This document shows, piece after piece, positions 63,038-64,000 of a stretch of 64,000 bases of DNA. The notes under the pieces are model-generated. The model worked only from the letters and a program-made list of their open reading frames with translations, was not told where the DNA came from and ran no database searches. Position numbers and translations under genes: made by a program. This DNA is from Thalassobius sp. I31.1 (GTDB lineage: Bacteria > Pseudomonadota > Alphaproteobacteria > Rhodobacterales > Rhodobacteraceae), in contig NZ_PWAA01000022.1 of the NCBI RefSeq assembly GCF_003031585.1, forward strand, positions 290,935 through 354,934, written 5' to 3'. Position 1 is the first letter of the stretch. Each line of letters opens with the position of its first letter.

Positions 63038-63064
63038 GCTTTTCCCAGTTTATCAGATCAAAAG

Positions 63065-63094
63065 AACCCGCCAGAGAAATCGGCGGGTTTTTTT
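63065..63094 (+). terminator. Rho-independent terminator after the HTH-like gene
   Basis: AACCCGCC and GGCGGGTT form an 8-bp stem with a 9-nt loop and a 7-T run. Confidence 0.93.
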
Positions 63095-63512
63095 GTTGAA
63101 AGATACAAATCTTGCGGGCGTTGAAGTTGAACACGTGCATATAGGTGTCGCTGCGATGCTGCACATCAATGGACAGATCACAGATCCGCGGGCAGTTGAG
63201 GGTGGAGCACAGATCAGAAAGACCGTGCGAGTCTATATAATGACTGAATAGAGTGACATCTTTGGTACCGGCTGCTGTGGCGGCAAGATGTGCGGCGGTC
63301 AGAGGCTGGCTAATGTGTCGTGCTAGGTAGGAGGTGGTCGTCTCTTATATAGAAGATCAAGCGCAATCCCCTTCCTCTCATTTGATCTTCTCCGCCGGGT
63401 CCGCATGTCTGGCGTACTCTTCACAACCAGAACCATTGTTTTGGTTGTTTGCGATTCTGGCATTGTTGTTTCTGCGGCGAGTCGGGTGAGTGGATTTACG
63501 GATTATTAAGGA
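63095..63512. other. Gene-poor region with two short open frames
   Basis: No secure gene is present. A 51-codon frame from TTG 63096 to 63251 (NLAGVEVEHVHIGVAAMLHI in its middle) reads like protein but lacks a normal start. A second open frame, 63331-63489, ends in a PEP motif, hydrophobic stretch and RRVG, just before a terminator. They may be remnants of decayed genes. Confidence 0.4.
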
Positions 63513-63538
63513 GCGCGGTCATTTTGGCCGCGTTTTTG
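63513..63538 (+). terminator. Rho-independent terminator in the right-hand non-coding region
   Basis: GCGCGGTC pairs with GGCCGCGT (two G-U steps) around ATTTT, followed by a T-run. The transcript it ends is not identified. Confidence 0.7.
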
Positions 63539-63545
63539 GTTTGTA

Positions 63546-63583
63546 TGCATGGAATGTGCATAGATTGTGCATGGTTTGTGTAT
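63546..63583. repeat. Phased TGCAT array, copy 2
   Basis: TGCAT begins at 63546, 63557 and 63568 and TGTAT at 63579, exactly 11 bases apart, the same layout as 25026-25063. It lies just after a terminator and just before the GANTC cluster. Confidence 0.75.
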
Positions 63584-63586
63584 CTG

Positions 63587-63799
63587 GATTCGGGTTGATT
63601 CCGGGCTTTCTGACGATGCTTCCATATCCTGCGGTATTATTGGGCGTTTTTCATTTGATTTGAGAGTTTTTGCGATTCACCGGGTGATTCATTTTGTGAA
63701 TCGGGGGGATTTTTCGGGGGAATCTTTGCGGGGTGATTTGGATTCTGCTGTGACTCGGGCGATTTGCGGTGTGATGATGTGCGGTGCTTTGGGTGACTC
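63587..63799. repeat. Dense cluster of nine GANTC (CcrM-type) sites
   Basis: GANTC occurs at 63587, 63597, 63674, 63686, 63698, 63720, 63741, 63752 and 63795. Random expectation is about one in this length. Most intervals are near multiples of 10.5-11 bases. The T/G-rich DNA has no convincing gene; a 116-codon frame across it has no SD or family features. Confidence 0.75.
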
Positions 63800-63935
63800 G
63801 GATGAGCTGCGGTTTTTGTTGGGTATGAAAGTTGCGCTGCAATGCGGCGAAACATGTGTTTCGTTTCGCTGGGTGTATATAAATAAGGGGTTTTTGGGTT
63901 TTTCCAAAAAAGTTTGATGTTTTTGTAAAAAGGGG

Positions 63936-63964
63936 TTGCGGGTGTTGGCGTATAACCCTAGAAC
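63936..63964 (+). promoter_or_regulatory. Putative rRNA operon promoter at the right edge
   Basis: TTGCGG (63936-63941) and TAGAAC (63959-63964) are 17 bases apart, preceded by an AT-rich stretch with A- and T-runs like an UP element. The following bases (CCCACTTCACCGGCAGGGCG) resemble the leader of Roseobacter-type rrn operons as I recall them. The operon itself would lie beyond the window. Confidence 0.45.
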
Positions 63965-64000
63965 CCACTTCACCGGCAGGGCGACACGGAAACGAGACGC

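Noticed and set aside
63567..63917. Plus-strand frame of 116 codons near the right edge
   Set aside because: No SD, no family features, lies in T/G-skewed DNA crowded with GANTC sites and promoter-like runs.
1..64000. CRISPR array or prophage
   Set aside because: No regularly spaced 24-40 base repeats with unique spacers, and no phage structural or integrase genes were seen.

Overview
The window looks like chromosomal DNA of an alphaproteobacterium of the Rhodobacteraceae (Roseobacter-type). The evidence is the gene complement (TrcR/DUF1013 cell-cycle regulator, COQ9, UbiK, DUF2125, extensin-like, fused Sat-CysC, tripartite tricarboxylate transporter), the moderately high GC content, dense operons with 1-8 base stop/start overlaps, and a cluster of CcrM-type GANTC sites. 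Genes were called from reading frame, family motifs and Shine-Dalgarno (SD) placement; nothing was searched against a database.

Layout. 1-2.7 kb: two divergent RTX-type repeat protein genes with near-identical terminators. 2.7-7.0 kb: rpsU, coq9, a quinone oxidoreductase, a small HTH protein, RNase T2 and trcR. 7.0-13.2 kb: tctCBA transporter divergent from a response regulator, histidine kinase and solute-binding protein. 13.3-17.1 kb: recR, a GumN-like gene, ybaB and dnaX. 17.2-20.1 kb: a disturbed region with an IS21-type end, an Fe(II)/2-oxoglutarate dioxygenase-like gene, a broken ankyrin gene and a frameshifted DUF1963 gene. 20.2-24.9 kb: rsgA, the SRP RNA, an HTH regulator, a DUF3179 protein and an unknown membrane protein. 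25.1-37.6 kb: one unidirectional 12.5-kb cluster for uptake and CoA-dependent breakdown of an aromatic acid, probably 2-aminobenzoate. 37.8-49.4 kb: rpsD with a structured leader, hisC-tyrA-extensin, GT90, DUF2125, a ChaC-type cyclotransferase, a proton-channel/OmpA pair and phzF. 49.5-62.1 kb: sat-cysC behind an in-frame winged-helix segment, trxB, an Lrp regulator, pgeF-midA-lgt, ubiK, usp, ybjN, proC-csaA-dehydrogenase and tdk. 62.1-64.0 kb: a candidate ncRNA, a small HTH-like gene, then T/G-rich non-coding DNA with phased repeats and what looks like an rRNA operon promoter at the right edge.

How genes work together. The aromatic cluster couples a branched-chain-type ABC importer (livKHMGF) to a CoA ligase, a flavin monooxygenase/reductase fusion and beta-oxidation enzymes under a MarR regulator; a RidA-type protein fits removal of an enamine nitrogen. 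The tct locus couples a periplasmic-binding-protein importer to its own sensor. hisC-tyrA serve histidine and aromatic amino acid synthesis. coq9 and ubiK serve ubiquinone synthesis.

Most worth a second look: the winged-helix frame running into sat-cysC without a stop; two arrays of TGCAT motifs at exact 11-base spacing, 38 kb apart; nine GANTC sites in 213 bp upstream of the putative rrn promoter; the IS21 scar beside dnaX; the candidate RNA beside tdk; and several single-base frame breaks, which may be decay, phase variation or assembly error.
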